64,000 nt of DNA from Gluconobacter potus (GTDB lineage Bacteria; Pseudomonadota; Alphaproteobacteria; Acetobacterales; Acetobacteraceae): assembly GCF_015244705.1 (NCBI RefSeq), contig NZ_JABCQF010000002.1, positions 62,001-126,000 of the forward strand, in the 5' to 3' direction. A model generated the notes under the pieces. It was given only the letters and a program-made list of their open reading frames with translations, did not search any database and was not told the DNA's origin. This document shows, in pieces, positions 62,509-64,000 of the stretch (the first letter of the stretch is position 1; each line of letters begins with the position of its first letter). The position numbers and the translations under genes were made by a program.

Positions 62509-64000
62509 ATGCGCCAGGATTTCACCATCGGAATCGACAGTGGTTCCACGACGACCAAAGCTGTCGTGTTTTCGCCGACTGGTGCGATCACAGGGACGGG
62601 GCGTCGTCGTGTTCCACAGCATATGGACCGGCCGCACCATGTTGAGCGGGATATGCATGAGGCCTGGGAGGCCGTCATCGGTTCGGTTCAGGACGCACTG
62701 GCGGATGCAGGGATCGATGGTTCGGCGGTTGCCGCCGTCGGGCTGACTGCACATGGGGACGGTGTTTTTCTGCTTGACCGCTCAAGTAGCCCGTTGGGGC
62801 GGGGGATCATGTCGCTCGACAGCCGTGCTACGGCGCTCCATGAGCGCTGGCAGCGCGACGGCCTGTCCGATCTGGTGCTTCCGGTGGCCGGCCAGCGTCC
62901 TTATGCCTATTCGGCCAACACGCTTCTGGCCTGGATCCGGGAAAACGAACCGGAACGTTATGCGGCGATCGGGTCCGTCATCTTCGCCAAGGACTGGATC
63001 CGGTACTGCCTGACGGGCGAGATTGCGACGGATCTGACGGAAGCCAGCACGTCTTTCACGGATCTGCATACACAGAACTACAGCGATGAACTGCTGGAAA
63101 TCCTGGGATTGCAGGGCATCCGAAAGGCGCTGCCGGAGATGCGCCTGTCCTGTGAAAGCGGTGGCGTCCTGACGCCTGAGGCTGCTTCCCGGACCGGCCT
63201 GAGGGCTGGAACGCCTGTTTCGGTCGGGCTGCATGATGTCACGGCCGCTGCGGTCGGTGTGGGTCATACGCAGGCCGGGGATCTTTCGATTACGGCGGGT
63301 ACGTTCTCAATCAATGAAGTGTTCCGGGACCGGCCGGTCATCGGGGAGGGCTGGGCCTGTCGCGCCGGATATCGGCGGGGCCTGTGGAACTGCATGGCCA
63401 TTTCGCCAGCATCTTCCAGTAATCTTGACTGGCTGGCCAAGCTTCTGAAGCCCGACGAACAGGACGCGGCCCGGCAGCTCTCAGCGGAAATGGAAAGCCG
63501 CCTGTCAAAGCCGGGCGGACGTCATCAGGTTCCGCTGTACCATCCCTTCCTGTTCGGCTCGCCCTATGAAGCGCCGGCCAGTGCTTCGCTATTCGGGGTC
63601 CAGTCCTGGCACGACCGGGCTGACCTGTTCCAGGCCATGGTGGAAGGAACGATCTTCAATCATCGCGAGCATGTCGATGCCCTGCGCCAGACAGGCCCGG
63701 TCCGCAGGATCGGCGTATCGGGCGGCGGGAGTGGCCAGCCGGTGATTGCACAGATGTTCGCCGATATTCTGGGAGCAGACGTTGAAATACCCGAAGTGCG
63801 TGAAGCAGGCGCGCTGGGAGCTGCGCTGACAGCCAGTGTCTCTATCGGACGATACGCCGATCTGGAAGAAGCCGTATTCTCCCAGATCATTCCGATGCAG
63901 ACATACAGGCCCCAGACCGAACGGCGTCGCGTCTATGAAGGGATTTACCGGCGTTATGTCGCTCTGACCCAGGCCATGCGGCCTTTCTGGTCGGATCTTT
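62509..64000 (+). CDS. FGGY-family carbohydrate kinase (L-xylulokinase/erythritol-kinase-like), 3' end outside the window
   Basis: 497 codons are visible with no stop before the window ends. ATG at 62509 has GGAGGGT upstream. The N-terminal phosphate motif (IGIDSGSTTTKAVVF), the substrate segment LTAHGDGVFLLD, the catalytic Asp in GLHDVTAAAVGVG (about residue 245) and the C-terminal adenosine motif (VSGGGSGQPVIAQMFADILG) are intact. Overall spacing follows E. coli LyxK as I recall it. It phosphorylates a ketopentose or polyol. Palindromes upstream suggest its own regulator. An IS481 copy lies 513 bases upstream. The substrate is not certain. Confidence 0.92.
   Translation, partial: MRQDFTIGIDSGSTTTKAVVFSPTGAITGTGRRRVPQHMDRPHHVERDMHEAWEAVIGSVQDALADAGIDGSAVAAVGLTAHGDGVFLLDRSSSPLGRGIMSLDSRATALHERWQRDGLSDLVLPVAGQRPYAYSANTLLAWIRENEPERYAAIGSVIFAKDWIRYCLTGEIATDLTEASTSFTDLHTQNYSDELLEILGLQGIRKALPEMRLSCESGGVLTPEAASRTGLRAGTPVSVGLHDVTAAAVGVGHTQAGDLSITAGTFSINEVFRDRPVIGEGWACRAGYRRGLWNCMAISPASSSNLDWLAKLLKPDEQDAARQLSAEMESRLSKPGGRHQVPLYHPFLFGSPYEAPASASLFGVQSWHDRADLFQAMVEGTIFNHREHVDALRQTGPVRRIGVSGGGSGQPVIAQMFADILGADVEIPEVREAGALGAALTASVSIGRYADLEEAVFSQIIPMQTYRPQTERRRVYEGIYRRYVALTQAMRPFWSDL

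Noticed and set aside
1-64000. CRISPR array, tRNA/rRNA genes, prophage or integrative element boundaries
   Set aside because: No regularly spaced repeats, no cloverleaf or rRNA-like stretches, and no integrase or phage structural genes were seen; only two IS elements are present.

Overview
The window is GC-rich, densely packed bacterial DNA. TonB-dependent receptors with Lys/Ala/Pro-rich leaders, stacked oxidoreductases and sugar-acid-type reductases, IS5 and IS481 elements and a full-length cyclic beta-1,2-glucan synthase fit an alphaproteobacterium, most likely an acetic acid bacterium (Acetobacteraceae, Gluconobacter-like). This assignment is inference; there is no rRNA or other marker gene here. 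I see no tRNA, rRNA, CRISPR array or prophage.

Layout. (1) 1-5987: the lower nicotinate (2,5-dihydroxypyridine) branch, with an NCS2 permease (cut by the window edge), nicX, nicF, nicD and a TonB receptor in one tightly packed operon ending at a strong terminator. (2) 6553-22890: a divergent amine/amino-acid or opine-like catabolic island. Leftward: a small [2Fe-2S] subunit, an HcnB-type and an HcnC-type flavoprotein, a DapA-family enzyme, a GntR regulator and a dihydropyrimidinase, nearly all with overlapping stop/start codons. Rightward: two polar-amino-acid ABC systems, a second DapA-family enzyme, a 957-residue single-chain fusion of all three oxidase subunits and an M20 hydrolase. (3) 23001-30859: a TonB receptor, a LysR regulator and a third oxidase set whose first flavoprotein carries an in-frame amber codon, followed by a hydantoinase-A stub. 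(4) 31043-43196: a third TonB receptor, an MFS permease and an IclR regulator, followed by an SDR, hydantoinase B, a flavoprotein oxidase, hydantoinase A, an aldo/keto reductase and a RidA-family protein. Three divergent promoters here share one sequence motif, which suggests one regulon. (5) 43232-64000: a LysR regulator, a decayed IS5-family element next to the 3' stub of a lost gene, the 2840-residue ndvB-like synthase, a GlxA-type regulator, an SDR/SRPBCC/BdcA-like/AKR operon, a TetR regulator with a divergent MFS exporter over a perfect 16-bp-arm inverted repeat, an apparently intact IS481 element, and an FGGY sugar kinase running off the window.

How it works together. Each of the first three catabolic blocks pairs an outer-membrane receptor with an inner-membrane importer and nitrogen-compound-degrading enzymes. 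The oxidase, DapA and ABC combination resembles D-hydroxyproline or opine catabolism, but the exact substrates cannot be read from the sequence. The most unusual points are three architectures of the same heterotrimeric oxidase within about 21 kb, and the shared operator-like motif that ties the hydantoinase/RidA genes to the IclR block.
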